A DNA stretch of 64,000 bases from Gammaproteobacteria bacterium (GCA_022451485.1 JAKUQS010000012.1:18522-82521); one strand, 5' to 3'. Numbered from the stretch's first letter, positions 52,456 through 61,751 are shown. Numbers and translations are program-made. The notes: generated by a model not told the origin, from the letters alone.

Positions 52456-53625
52456 TCAACCAGCTGACAGACCGGGGGTTTTCGCGGCGGACAAGTACAC
52501 CTGACCATCCATCAGCCGCCGCGCGGTGCGGTACAAGACCGCGTTCTCAGCAATCCACTTTCCGCTTTGTTGATTCACTGTGGCACCCACACGAGCCACT
52601 CCTGATGGGTGCGCGATGCGAATGTCATCGGGCACTACCTCAGGCCGGCAAAGACGATGAACCAAAGTGCCCGTGATCTGCGCAGCAATTGCTGTGCACA
52701 TACTGCCGGTCACCGGAATTGCCCGGTGCGGCTGACCCACGGAAATCATACGTAAAGTGACGTCGCACTCGCTTTGACCGATTGAGACCCCGGACAAAGT
52801 CGTGGCGACCTGGGCGGGTGAAACCAACGCAACCTTCGGAATACTGGGGATTTTAGCGGCAGCCTCAATGCTGTCGCTAATACCCATGGCGACACTCGCA
52901 CTACAACGTATGGATTCCAAGCGATCGAGCAATTCTGACTGCGAATCCAATACGTCGGGCATCTCAGTCCCTGCCAAGCCCAGCGCATCCGCCGCAATAA
53001 ACACACAAGGATTGCCCGCGTCCACCATCGATAACTCCAGAGGACCAACGCCGACCACATCAAGAGAATTGATCGGTTCTCCAGTGGGCAGCAAGCGACC
53101 CGTCGCAGCACCACCCGGGTGTTGAAACTCGAGACGCACTGGCGCGCCCTGTCCCGATACACCAGGTATGACCCAATCGCCGTCAACCGCCGCCTGATCC
53201 TCATCCAGAGGAAACTTCGAGACAATCAACTGTTGCGCATTAGTGTTGTGAATACGTACCACGACCCTATCACCGGCAGCGACTACCAGGCCTTCATCAA
53301 CCGCAAACGGCCCAACTGCGGCGGTCATGTTGCCGCAACTTGAGGAGAAATCAACGTGTTCACTTTTAGGCGATAACTGCACAAACGTGTAATCCACATC
53401 GGCATCTGACCGCGATGGAGGCCCGATAACGCAGACCTTGGACAATGACGATATACCACCACCTAAACCATCTAACTGCCGACCAGTGGCATCACCAGCC
53501 CCTAGCACGGCCACAAAAATCTGCGGCCATAGGGATTCATCCTCTGGCAGATGATGGCGATGAAACATCACTGCCTTACTCGTGCCACCTCGCATAAACA
53601 CGGCGGGTATTTTCCGCTGGCGCAT
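52456..53625 (-). CDS. PrpF-family isomerase (aconitate / 4-oxalomesaconate tautomerase type)
   Basis: 389 aa diaminopimelate-epimerase-fold protein. FMRGGTSKAVMFHRHHLP is the PrpF signature, followed by GAGDATGRQLDGLGGG, SSLSKVCVIG and SSCGNMTAAVGPFAVDEG. Members shift double bonds in tricarboxylates (2-methylaconitate, 4-oxalomesaconate). AGGAG ribosome site. Divergent from a methylisocitrate-lyase-like gene across 100 nt with two inverted repeats; the pairing suggests a tricarboxylate or pyruvyl pathway, though no prpC or prpD is here. Confidence 0.87.
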   Translation of the reverse strand: MRQRKIPAVFMRGGTSKAVMFHRHHLPEDESLWPQIFVAVLGAGDATGRQLDGLGGGISSLSKVCVIGPPSRSDADVDYTFVQLSPKSEHVDFSSSCGNMTAAVGPFAVDEGLVVAAGDRVVVRIHNTNAQQLIVSKFPLDEDQAAVDGDWVIPGVSGQGAPVRLEFQHPGGAATGRLLPTGEPINSLDVVGVGPLELSMVDAGNPCVFIAADALGLAGTEMPDVLDSQSELLDRLESIRCSASVAMGISDSIEAAAKIPSIPKVALVSPAQVATTLSGVSIGQSECDVTLRMISVGQPHRAIPVTGSMCTAIAAQITGTLVHRLCRPEVVPDDIRIAHPSGVARVGATVNQQSGKWIAENAVLYRTARRLMDGQVYLSAAKTPGLSAG

Positions 53626-53645
53626 ACTGTCTCCTAATGACTAAT

Positions 53646-53701
53646 CATCTGTCTTAGATATCCAAGCTACAGATGCCGTTGGATCAGACATAGAATAACG
53701 G
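53646..53701. promoter_or_regulatory. Two tandem inverted repeats with equal spacing
   Basis: CATCTGT/ACAGATG (53646-53652, 53669-53675; perfect 7 bp) immediately followed by CCGTT/AACGG (53676-53680, 53697-53701), each with a 16-nt spacer. In the 100-nt divergent region of the PrpF-like and lyase genes. Candidate operators or leader hairpins. Confidence 0.35.
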
Positions 53702-53725
53702 CTTTGGAACGTTTTGGAGAAAAAA

Positions 53726-54661
53726 ATGACTTGGCTGGAAGCTGAACAGTGGCCAAAAGAAACGCCTGGCCTGCGACTTCAACAAATGATCGATAGCCCT
53801 GGCATTGTCCAGATTCCTGGGGCACACAACGGACTCGCGGGCTTGATAGCAAAACGGTCAGGGTTCAGTTGCCTCTATGTGTCAGGCGCCGCCGTATCCG
53901 CCAGCCTCGGTTTACCTGACCTTGGGATCATAACCCTCGAGGAATTGTGTTTTCATGTGCGAACCATCTATCGGGCGACGCACTTACCTTTGGTAGTTGA
54001 TGCGGACACGGGTTATGGCGAAGTCATGAATGTCATGCGTACCGTGCACGAACTCGAAGCCGCTGGAGCGGCCGCGATGCAGATGGAGGACCAAATTCTG
54101 CCTAAGAAATGCGGCCACCTGAATGACAAGCGACTGGTCACAACTGATGAGATGTGTGCCAAGGTAACCGCAGCAAAACGCGCCCGACGACATCTTCGCA
54201 TCATTGCGCGCACCGACGCAGTGCAATCGGAAGGACTCGATAGAGCCATCGCTCGCATGAATCGTTATATCGAGGCCGGTGCAGATATCGCGTTTGCTGA
54301 CGCACTCGTCGATAAAGACATGTTTCGCACCTTCACTAGCAACATCAGTGTGCCGTTCATGGCGAACATGACAGAATTTGGTCGCACGCCCTACTACACG
54401 GCAACGCAGCTCGAAGAAATGGGGTGCAAACTGGTTATATGGCCTGCATCGTCATTACGAGTAGCTGCGCGCGCCATGGAAAAACTCTATGCAACGATCG
54501 CAAAAGAAGGGGAGACACGACCCTTGCTGGACAACATGCTGACTCGGGCCGAACTCTATGAAGTAATCAACTATTTCGACTTCGAGTCGCTGGATGCATC
54601 TGTTGCAAAAAGTGTGGTGCCTACCACGCCAGACGAACCTACCTGGCCGAGCAATTCGTGA
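53726..54661 (+). CDS. Isocitrate lyase / PEP mutase superfamily, methylisocitrate-lyase-like
   Basis: 311 aa. PGAHNGLAGLIAKRSGF, DADTGYG (92-98) and ME-D (120-122) bind Mg2+ and substrate; KKCGH (127-131) is the catalytic loop of true lyases (Cys = acid). A C-C lyase giving pyruvate or glyoxylate plus a dicarboxylate, such as methylisocitrate or 2,3-dimethylmalate. ATG 53726 has GGAGA 6 nt upstream; TTG 53714 lies before that ribosome site. Divergent from the PrpF-like gene. Confidence 0.88.
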   Translation: MTWLEAEQWPKETPGLRLQQMIDSPGIVQIPGAHNGLAGLIAKRSGFSCLYVSGAAVSASLGLPDLGIITLEELCFHVRTIYRATHLPLVVDADTGYGEVMNVMRTVHELEAAGAAAMQMEDQILPKKCGHLNDKRLVTTDEMCAKVTAAKRARRHLRIIARTDAVQSEGLDRAIARMNRYIEAGADIAFADALVDKDMFRTFTSNISVPFMANMTEFGRTPYYTATQLEEMGCKLVIWPASSLRVAARAMEKLYATIAKEGETRPLLDNMLTRAELYEVINYFDFESLDASVAKSVVPTTPDEPTWPSNS

Positions 54662-54723
54662 AACTCCAATCGGAGCGGGCAATCACTAAGTCGCTTGAGC
54701 TTATCTTGTGATATAGCAATCGT

Positions 54724-55737
54724 TCAGGTGGGTCGCAGTTCGCCAATTAGGTCCGCACCGGGTGTTACAAAATCAGCCGTTGGGTGACCCGTTCGACCGT
54801 AGGCATTCCATACTTTCAATCCCAACAGTGCACGGAGGTCATCGTTCGCCTGCCTCAACACCTCAGGTCGAGTACCGACCGTGTAATTCTCCTGCGGCCG
54901 AAACTGCGGCGCACAGAACGTTGTCAGAATGGCACGTCGTTCGCCATCGCTTCTATTCGCACCCGTACCGTGCCATGTCCGACCATCAACCAACAAAGCT
55001 GTGCCAGCAGCCGCGGTCGCCGCAATAGATTCTGCATCCGCATCCGGTTGACGGCCCAACAGATGGCTGCCCGGTACCAACCGGGTACCACCGTTCTCCT
55101 CTGAGAAATGATCCAGCATCCACAACACGTTTACGACCACTGGTGGAGAGATTGCTTGGCCAGGAGCATCATCAACGTCAAAGCGTTCGCGCTTGACTGA
55201 ACCAGCTGGTAAATGACGCCGATGCGGCCGCGTTGGAGGTGGCATCCACCACTGATCGGTGTGCAAACGCATGGCAACGCCACCAGGGCGCGCGATGTTG
55301 GCAATATGGCTCGATAAGAGGTATTCCTCTCCTAGCACTCCACCGATGACCTCGCGCATTTGAGTATGTTGCAAGAGGTCAACAAAAGCCTGACCTTTGT
55401 TGACCAACATCCAAAGACGCTGGTTAAGACCCCCAGCTGCCTCGCTAAATGCTTCCGGTCGAAGGTCACCATTTTGATTACGGAAATCTCCCCAGTTCTG
55501 TTCCGGTCCGCCATCCTTGTACGCCAACCCCTGCTGTTCCTCCGCCTGAGCCTGCTCGCTCAAACGCTGCTGCAGTCTCGTGAGCACGGTATCGCTTAAT
55601 GCAGCGGCAAGATAACAGTACCCATAGGATTCAAGGTCGGAAACACAACGCCTCACATCCGTTGTAGGGGTCGGTAAGGTTTCAATCATCCCGTTTAACC
55701 TATTATCGTCACCATCAAATCCATTCGGTACAGACAA
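54724..55737 (-). CDS. Phytanoyl-CoA dioxygenase (PhyH) family Fe(II)/2-oxoglutarate oxygenase
   Basis: 337 aa. H159-x-D161 in MRLHTDQWW, distal His near 262 in TWHGTGANRS with the 2-oxoglutarate Arg shortly after (ERRAILTTFCAP). PhyH proteins hydroxylate acyl-CoAs, ectoine or other small molecules. An ATG at residue 17 is a possible shorter start. Convergent with the lyase gene; 132 nt downstream of the cyclase gene on the same strand. Substrate unknown. Confidence 0.85.
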   Translation of the reverse strand: MSVPNGFDGDDNRLNGMIETLPTPTTDVRRCVSDLESYGYCYLAAALSDTVLTRLQQRLSEQAQAEEQQGLAYKDGGPEQNWGDFRNQNGDLRPEAFSEAAGGLNQRLWMLVNKGQAFVDLLQHTQMREVIGGVLGEEYLLSSHIANIARPGGVAMRLHTDQWWMPPPTRPHRRHLPAGSVKRERFDVDDAPGQAISPPVVVNVLWMLDHFSEENGGTRLVPGSHLLGRQPDADAESIAATAAAGTALLVDGRTWHGTGANRSDGERRAILTTFCAPQFRPQENYTVGTRPEVLRQANDDLRALLGLKVWNAYGRTGHPTADFVTPGADLIGELRPT

Positions 55738-55869
55738 TTCTAGCCAACCCGTTAAGTTTACCGATCAACAGGTCTTCGACCAATAGCTACACTGCAGTCC
55801 CAAGCCACCAGACAAAGAGAATCATTCTCCACCAGTCACCATCCCAAACGCACTTCGTCTTCACGCCTC

Positions 55870-57465
55870 TTACTCACTGAGGCCACGCAAATTAACAATA
55901 CCCGTCGGTCGTGGATTTCCCTTCAAGGCAACTTCACCGCGATCGTCAACCATGAACTGATTGTCCAGTTTTGCCATGAGTCGTTTGGTAACCAAGATTT
56001 CGTTGTCGGCACCTGTGGCGCAAAGACGTGCCGCAAGATTAGTCACGGTTCCCATTGCCGTATAGTCGAGCCGTTCCTCAAAGCCAATCACTCCAATAGT
56101 CGCATACCCGCTGGCAACCCCCCAGCAGCAACCCAATTCATAACCACGACGATTCCAAACTTCTCGCAACTCTTCGAAAGCCTCGCGCATTGCGATCGTC
56201 ATTTTCAACGCTCGCACCTCAGCGTCCGGTACCGGTATAGGGTCATTGAAAAAAATCATCATTCCATCGCCAGTAAAGCGATCCAGAGTCCCCTCATATT
56301 GCCAAACCAATTTACCCATCGCCTGATTGAATTCCCCGAGCATCTGCATTAAATCTTCCGGTTCTTCCGACAATGCGAAGGCGGTGAATCCAATCAGGTC
56401 GAGAAACACCACCACAATATGTTGACGGTGCGGTTGAAGTTGCTGGAGAAACGTTTCTTCGTCTCCCGTCAATGCAATCTCTGCCACCTGCGGCGGGAGG
56501 AAACGTTTTAGTCCATCCATACGTTGGATCTTTGTCAGCTGTTCCTGAACTTTTCCCTCCAACTGTTGATTAAATGCCTCCAGTTCTACCGCCTGTACCC
56601 GCACTTGATCATGCAGTGACTTAATCCGAAGCAGTGACCGAACACGGGCGACGAGTTCGGGAATAACGATCGGTTTGTTGAGAAAATCATCCGCACCCGA
56701 TTCGATTCCCTTAACGCGTTCGTCCTTTCCATCCAGTGCGGTCACCATCACGACCGGTGTCAAACGATGCGCTTCCATTTCGCGAATGCGCCGACACACC
56801 TCATAGCCGTCGATATCCGGCATCATGATATCGAGCAGAATCAAATCCGGGGCATGCGTCTCAACCGCCTGCAGTCCCGCTGCCCCGCCGTCAGCCGTCA
56901 CTACGTTGTATTGCTGCGATTTGAGAATCTCAACCAGGAGTTTTACATTTTGCGGCGTATCATCGACCACCAAGATGGTGGGTACTGGGCCGTGCTGTTC
57001 TGTCGCGCCAGGACGCTGCTCCGCAACCAATGGTAAAGACTGCGCTTTGATCGACGCTTCATCCGCTGCTCGGGCAACCGGCTCAGTGGAACCGGAAGTA
57101 GCAATGCCGTTGGCCACCACGTCGACTAGTCGCTGAAGCGCAACTGGCTTTGCTTCAAACCCATCAAAACCCGCCTTTAGAATCTTTTCCTGGTCAGACG
57201 CCGACACCGACGCAGTCAGTGCAATGATGGGTATCTGTCGTGTCGATTCACCATTCCTGATTTGCTCAAATGCCTCATATCCATTGATGCCAGGCAATTG
57301 AATATCCATCAGTATCAGATCCGGATCGACTTCAGATGCCAACCGAACCCCCTCTTCACCCGTCACCGCCTCCACCACTTCGTAACCTTTGAACTGCAGT
57401 ACGTCGCGGACAAATTTCATGTTCCGTTCGTTGTCTTCCACCACGAGAATTCGCTCACCGCTCAC
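55870..57465 (-). CDS. Double-receiver response regulator with class III adenylate/guanylate cyclase domain
   Basis: 531 aa, three domains. Receiver 1: phospho-Asp D54, Lys K106. Receiver 2 (about 160-285): phospho-Asp D212, Lys K264. A coiled-coil linker (~285-320) leads to a class III cyclase domain with both metal aspartates, D356 (VFLDLIGFTAF) and D400 (RFTGDGMMIFF), and DYTAMGTVTNLAARL. So phosphorylation should control cAMP or cGMP synthesis. GTG start 57465 with GGAGG 9 nt upstream; 3 nt after the kinase stop, so kinase and regulator are a pair. No cyclic-nucleotide-binding protein is in the window. Confidence 0.92.
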   Translation of the reverse strand: MSGERILVVEDNERNMKFVRDVLQFKGYEVVEAVTGEEGVRLASEVDPDLILMDIQLPGINGYEAFEQIRNGESTRQIPIIALTASVSASDQEKILKAGFDGFEAKPVALQRLVDVVANGIATSGSTEPVARAADEASIKAQSLPLVAEQRPGATEQHGPVPTILVVDDTPQNVKLLVEILKSQQYNVVTADGGAAGLQAVETHAPDLILLDIMMPDIDGYEVCRRIREMEAHRLTPVVMVTALDGKDERVKGIESGADDFLNKPIVIPELVARVRSLLRIKSLHDQVRVQAVELEAFNQQLEGKVQEQLTKIQRMDGLKRFLPPQVAEIALTGDEETFLQQLQPHRQHIVVVFLDLIGFTAFALSEEPEDLMQMLGEFNQAMGKLVWQYEGTLDRFTGDGMMIFFNDPIPVPDAEVRALKMTIAMREAFEELREVWNRRGYELGCCWGVASGYATIGVIGFEERLDYTAMGTVTNLAARLCATGADNEILVTKRLMAKLDNQFMVDDRGEVALKGNPRPTGIVNLRGLSE

Positions 57466-57468
57466 GGC

Positions 57469-58860
57469 TTACGCCTCCATCTCTGCCAGCAACGATTGCC
57501 ACGTATCGCGGGATGCGGGTAGCGTAAAAAAGAAATTACTGCCGACCCCAACTTCGCTTTCAACCCACATGGTCCCACCGTGAAGTTCGACCATACGCTT
57601 GGACAGCGACAAACCCAAACCCGTCCCTTCCTGTTTTCGAAGGCCTGCGGCATCTTCTTTTGCCTGTCGAAATGATTCAAAAATTCGATTTTTGTCTTCA
57701 ACGGATATGCCAATACCAGAATCCTTGATCGCGATCTCTATCGCATCATCAATCTTTCGAGACTGAATCGTGATTTGTCCTTCATCCGGTGTAAATTTCA
57801 CCGCGTTGTTCAATAAATTGACCAAGATTTGTTTCACTTTGAGTTCGTCGGCAACAATCTCACCAATAGCATCATCACCATCACGCTGTAATGTGATTTG
57901 ATGGCGCATCGCACGCTCTTTAATGAGCGCAGTCGCATTGTCGATTGCCGTGGACAGATCAAACGATTCCAACTCAAGGTCCATACGCCCTGCCTCGATC
58001 TTGGAAAAGTCGAGAATGTCATTAATCAAACGCAAGAGATGGCTGCCCGATGCATGAATATCATTAAGGTATTCTTCCTGCTTCTCGCTGATCTCTCCGG
58101 TGATTCCCGCCAACATCACTTCAGAAAATCCAATGATTGCATTCAGCGGTGTTCTTAGCTCGTGGGACATATTGGCGAGAAAAGCCGACTTGTGCTGATT
58201 AGCATCTTCAAGTTGCTGCCTGGCCAGTTCCAGACTCTTTCGCTGTTCCTGAACGTTAGAGAATAACTGCGCGTTGTCGAGCGCAACTTTCGACTGGCTG
58301 GCCAGCGTCGTAACAAGATCAATATGCCGCTCATCGAAAGCGCCCGGTTGTCGCCTGAAAACCAACAGACACCGGACCACTTCATCGACATCCAGATTCA
58401 CACGCAGCAGTGACTGGTAACCCGCCTCAAGCATCAAATCCCGGGTTGCACATTCCCACAGCGGTCTGAAATCTTCGATCTGTGCGACTTCTAGCTGACT
58501 GGCGTTATGACTTAACGCCGCTCGCGCGTCAGTCAAAAGCGCCTCATCAGAAGTCACGGTTCGATCAAAAACTGACCAACGACCAAAATTACGAATAAAG
58601 GAGTTAATCTGGGGTAATAAAGGTGTCATATCGGCACAAAAAGTTGGCGATAGCTTATCCGCAGCCAGAATCTCGCAGCCATCAACCTCATCGTGAATGT
58701 CAACAATGACCGCACCGTCGCTCTCAGCGAGTGCGGTGCTGTAACGGGCGATGGTCTTCAGTACGTCACTAATATCGAGCGATGCCCCGACATAGCGACC
58801 CATCGCAGCGAGGGTACGGACCTCCTCTAAAGATTGCTCTAGCTGGTCACGCGAGGTCAT
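57469..58860 (-). CDS. GAF-domain hybrid-free sensor histidine kinase
   Basis: 463 aa, soluble. GAF domain about residues 25-205, a coiled coil, HisKA with phospho-acceptor H233 (MSHELRTPLN), and HATPase with N box (NLLNNAVKFTPDEG), G1 (DSGIGIS) and G2 (GTGLGLSLS). No transmembrane segments, so it senses a cytoplasmic cue. ATG 58860 starts 8 nt after the SDR stop; no good ribosome site is seen, so translation may be coupled to the SDR. Its partner is the cyclase regulator immediately downstream. Confidence 0.92.
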   Translation of the reverse strand: MTSRDQLEQSLEEVRTLAAMGRYVGASLDISDVLKTIARYSTALAESDGAVIVDIHDEVDGCEILAADKLSPTFCADMTPLLPQINSFIRNFGRWSVFDRTVTSDEALLTDARAALSHNASQLEVAQIEDFRPLWECATRDLMLEAGYQSLLRVNLDVDEVVRCLLVFRRQPGAFDERHIDLVTTLASQSKVALDNAQLFSNVQEQRKSLELARQQLEDANQHKSAFLANMSHELRTPLNAIIGFSEVMLAGITGEISEKQEEYLNDIHASGSHLLRLINDILDFSKIEAGRMDLELESFDLSTAIDNATALIKERAMRHQITLQRDGDDAIGEIVADELKVKQILVNLLNNAVKFTPDEGQITIQSRKIDDAIEIAIKDSGIGISVEDKNRIFESFRQAKEDAAGLRKQEGTGLGLSLSKRMVELHGGTMWVESEVGVGSNFFFTLPASRDTWQSLLAEMEA

Positions 58861-58868
58861 TGTCGCGT

Positions 58869-59597
58869 TCACATCCCCACACCACCGGCAACCTTGATGA
58901 CTTCGCCGGTGATGTAGCCCGAAACCGGCGAACAAAGGAAAGCGACTGTCTCAGCCATATCCTCGGGTGTCCCCATACGGGGTATCGGATAACTTGCCGT
59001 GCCGTAATCATATCCATGCATTACTGCCGATGTGAGCACGGGGCCCGGCGCGATAGCATTGACACGTACACCTTGGTCCCCATATTCGCGTGCCGCCCAC
59101 TTCGTCAGTCCGATCAGTCCGGCTTTCGCTGCGGCATAGGCAGGACCTGACCTTCCTTCTGGTCCCTGCGCTGGAAGACCGCCGATTATGCCGGAGATCG
59201 ACGATACGTTGACAATACTTCCGAACTGGCTTTTCAAAAGATGTGGCAGCGCGGCTCGCATGAAGAAAAATGCGCCAGTGAGATTCTTGTTCAGTTCGAA
59301 AAACCAGGTCTCATCATCGAGATCGACAAACCCCGTGCGTGCACCGCCGCCTGCGCAGTTGACTAGAATGTCCAATCGATTGTGCTCTTTCTGGACACGT
59401 GCCACCACCCGATCTACTGAAGCGGAATCGGTGACATCGCACACAAGCATTCTCACGGCATGTTCGACCTCGGCATCTAAGAGGTCCACCGTCACAACGC
59501 GCGCGCCGCGTTTCGCAAGCGATTGGGTGATCGCGCGACCGATAAATCCCGCGCCGCCAGTGACGATGGCGACCTGGCCTTCAAGTGGTTCCGTCAC
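58869..59597 (-). CDS. SDR-family oxidoreductase
   Basis: 242 aa. TGGAGFIG in place of the usual TGxxxGIG, NCAGGGA, Ser in VSSISGIIGG and Y-x-x-x-K in YAAAKAG. GEVIKVAGGVGM ends the protein. GTG start overlaps the E1-beta stop (GTGA). In the order E1-alpha, E1-beta, SDR it may reduce or supply a diketone/hydroxyketone such as acetoin, but this is inference. Confidence 0.85.
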   Translation of the reverse strand: MTEPLEGQVAIVTGGAGFIGRAITQSLAKRGARVVTVDLLDAEVEHAVRMLVCDVTDSASVDRVVARVQKEHNRLDILVNCAGGGARTGFVDLDDETWFFELNKNLTGAFFFMRAALPHLLKSQFGSIVNVSSISGIIGGLPAQGPEGRSGPAYAAAKAGLIGLTKWAAREYGDQGVRVNAIAPGPVLTSAVMHGYDYGTASYPIPRMGTPEDMAETVAFLCSPVSGYITGEVIKVAGGVGM

Positions 59598-60568
59598 GAC
59601 GCCATCATCTCGTTGATCGCAAGTTCAATTTTGGCAGTATCGATGCGGTAGACATTCTCCAATGGAGGCGAGAAAGCGACCGGCACACGCGGCGCGCCCA
59701 GCCGTTTTGGAGCGCGTTTCAGGTCGTCAAACATATGTTCGGTCACCCTTGCGACTATCTCCGCTCCGAATCCGCAGACTTCAACTGCCTCATGGATTAC
59801 GAGGAGCCGCCCGGTCTTGCGCACCGATTTCAACACTGCGTCGATATCCCACGGCCATAAAGATCTAAGATCGATCAGCTCGATGTCGATGCCGTTTCCG
59901 GCTATTGTGTCGACAGTAGCCTGAACCAGCGCCGTCATCGCCGACCAGGTGACGACGGTCAAGTCTTTTCCTTTCCTGGCCATCCGCGCGACACCGATCG
60001 GCACGCAATGATCGCCGTCTGGGACCTCTCCGTCTTCCTGCCAAAGCGCTCGCGGCTCAATTAAAATGACCGGGTCATCACAGCGAATCGCGCTTTTCAA
60101 CAGTCCCTTGCAATCGGCCGGCGTTGACGGAGCCAGGACAACAAGGCCTGGCGTGTGGACATACCAGCTCTCAAGCGATTGCGAATGCTGGGCAGCTGAG
60201 GAAGCCATGATCCCTTGTGGGAGTCGCACAACAGTCGATACGCTTGCCTGTCCACCGAACATAAACCTGGCCTTGGCCGTCTGGTTGACCAGTTCATCGA
60301 TAGCAGGCAAGGCAAAATCGGCTATACGCATATCGACCACGGGGCGTGTGCCTGCAAGCGCACCACCGAGACCGGCGGAAACGATCATTGCCTCGGAAAT
60401 TGGCGACGCGACTATCCGATCAGGTCCGAATTCATCGAGAAGACCATGATATTGGCCATAGAGGCCCCCGATGTGTAGGTCTTCTCCCACTGCCCAGACC
60501 AGCGGGTCTCGCCGCATTTCCTCGATTAGTCCGTCGCGGACAGCTGCAAGCGTGGTTTGCCTTGTCAT
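59594..60568 (-). CDS. 2-oxoacid/acetoin dehydrogenase E1 component, beta subunit
   Basis: 324 aa transketolase-like pyrimidine-binding and C-terminal domains. VWAVGEDLHIGGLYGQ, RIVASPISEAMIV, MRIADFALPAIDELVNQTAK and IELIDLRSLWPWDIDAV are the standard E1-beta phrases. It pairs with the alpha subunit to decarboxylate a 2-oxoacid or cleave acetoin with thiamine diphosphate. Overlaps alpha and SDR genes by 4 nt each. No lipoyl E2 or E3 gene is present. Confidence 0.9.
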   Translation of the reverse strand: MTRQTTLAAVRDGLIEEMRRDPLVWAVGEDLHIGGLYGQYHGLLDEFGPDRIVASPISEAMIVSAGLGGALAGTRPVVDMRIADFALPAIDELVNQTAKARFMFGGQASVSTVVRLPQGIMASSAAQHSQSLESWYVHTPGLVVLAPSTPADCKGLLKSAIRCDDPVILIEPRALWQEDGEVPDGDHCVPIGVARMARKGKDLTVVTWSAMTALVQATVDTIAGNGIDIELIDLRSLWPWDIDAVLKSVRKTGRLLVIHEAVEVCGFGAEIVARVTEHMFDDLKRAPKRLGAPRVPVAFSPPLENVYRIDTAKIELAINEMMAS

Positions 60569-61554
60569 ACCGGCGATCCCACTTCCTGGACATCGGTTAG
60601 CGCAGTAGCGGGATCCGGTAGACTTCCCGCACGCGCGATGGCAAGCGCCTCGGTGATTTCTCGGTCCACTTCATCGCGCACGGAGTTCGCTTCCGCAACA
60701 AGCTGCCATTCCTTCAGCTTTCGATCCAAGAGTAGGATAGGATCGAGTAACTTCTGTTGGGCATGCCGCTCGGCATCCCGATAGGCGCCCTTGTCCGCAA
60801 CAGTGTGGCCGCGCAGGCGATAAGTCTTTGCGTGAATGAAGGATGGACCCTCGCCCGTCCTCATACGACTTACCATCCGTTGCGCCGCTTCAGTAACGGC
60901 CAACGCATCATTGCCGTCTACTTCCACACTTTCTATGCTAATTGCACCAGCGCGTGCCGTAGGGCCAGCGCCGGCGGTCAATCGCGCTGTTTCTGTGAAT
61001 GCGGCAAATCCATTGTCTTCGCACACAAACAATACGGGAAGCCGAAAGGTAGCCGCCCAGTTGAGCGACTCCAGGAACGGGCCGCGGTTAACGGCACCAT
61101 CTCCGAAGAAACATGCCGTTACCGCGCTATTTCCGCGCACTCGAAGGCCTTGTGCCGCGCCCACGGCTACACCGATGCCACCCCCCACAACGCCATTCGC
61201 ACCCAGCATGCCGACAGAAAAATCAGCAATGTGCATAGACCCACCCTTACCAGCACAGGTTCCGTTCACACGACCGAACAACTCCGCCATCATGGCAGCA
61301 AGTGACGCGCCTTTGGCAATCGAGTGGCCATGTCCTCGATGCGTACTGGTGATCAGGTCGGTTGTCTCCAGCACGGAGCAAACACCCGCAGCTACGGCTT
61401 CCTGGCCAATTGACAGATGGAGGGTCCCGGGGATCTCGCCTTCGCGCTGGGCGACTTCAGCTGTCTCCTCGAAGCGCCGAATCCGTAACATCGTCTTGAA
61501 CAAGGCCAATGCGCGAGTATGTTGCTGGGGTCTGACCGTGTTCATGCGGCCCAT
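60565..61554 (-). CDS. 2-oxoacid/acetoin dehydrogenase E1 component, alpha subunit
   Basis: 329 aa. SIGQEAVAAGVCSVLETTD, THRGHGHSIAKGA, GKGGSMHIADFSVG and the thiamine diphosphate motif starting GDG (151-153) and ending E179-D180-N181, where most E1-alphas have ENN. AcoA-like in length. ATG at 61545 is also possible. First gene of the run; its leader contains a tandem TAGATATTC repeat. It would need E2/E3 from elsewhere in the genome. Confidence 0.9.
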   Translation of the reverse strand: MGRMNTVRPQQHTRALALFKTMLRIRRFEETAEVAQREGEIPGTLHLSIGQEAVAAGVCSVLETTDLITSTHRGHGHSIAKGASLAAMMAELFGRVNGTCAGKGGSMHIADFSVGMLGANGVVGGGIGVAVGAAQGLRVRGNSAVTACFFGDGAVNRGPFLESLNWAATFRLPVLFVCEDNGFAAFTETARLTAGAGPTARAGAISIESVEVDGNDALAVTEAAQRMVSRMRTGEGPSFIHAKTYRLRGHTVADKGAYRDAERHAQQKLLDPILLLDRKLKEWQLVAEANSVRDEVDREITEALAIARAGSLPDPATALTDVQEVGSPV

Positions 61555-61678
61555 AGCATTTTCACACTATTCTCCATGTGTGCTCTGCTGAGTATTTATC
61601 AAGTGGCGGCAAGCAAAGTTCCTTTAGATTGATCTAATCTTACTTTATACATCGTTTTTCAAAATGCTCGTATACCTC

Positions 61679-61751
61679 TAGATATTCTTTGTTAAACGTA
61701 GATATTCCTGTCGGTCCTAGACACACATTTACAGACGGGTATGCCTAGGAC
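61679..61751. promoter_or_regulatory. Repeats in the leader region of the E1 operon
   Basis: TAGATATTC occurs at 61679-61687 and 61699-61707, 20 nt apart (about two helical turns), and GTCCTAG (61714-61720) pairs with CTAGGAC (61745-61751). All lie in the 308-nt gene-free, AT-rich space between the E1-alpha start and tRNA-Arg. Candidate regulator sites. Confidence 0.35.
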
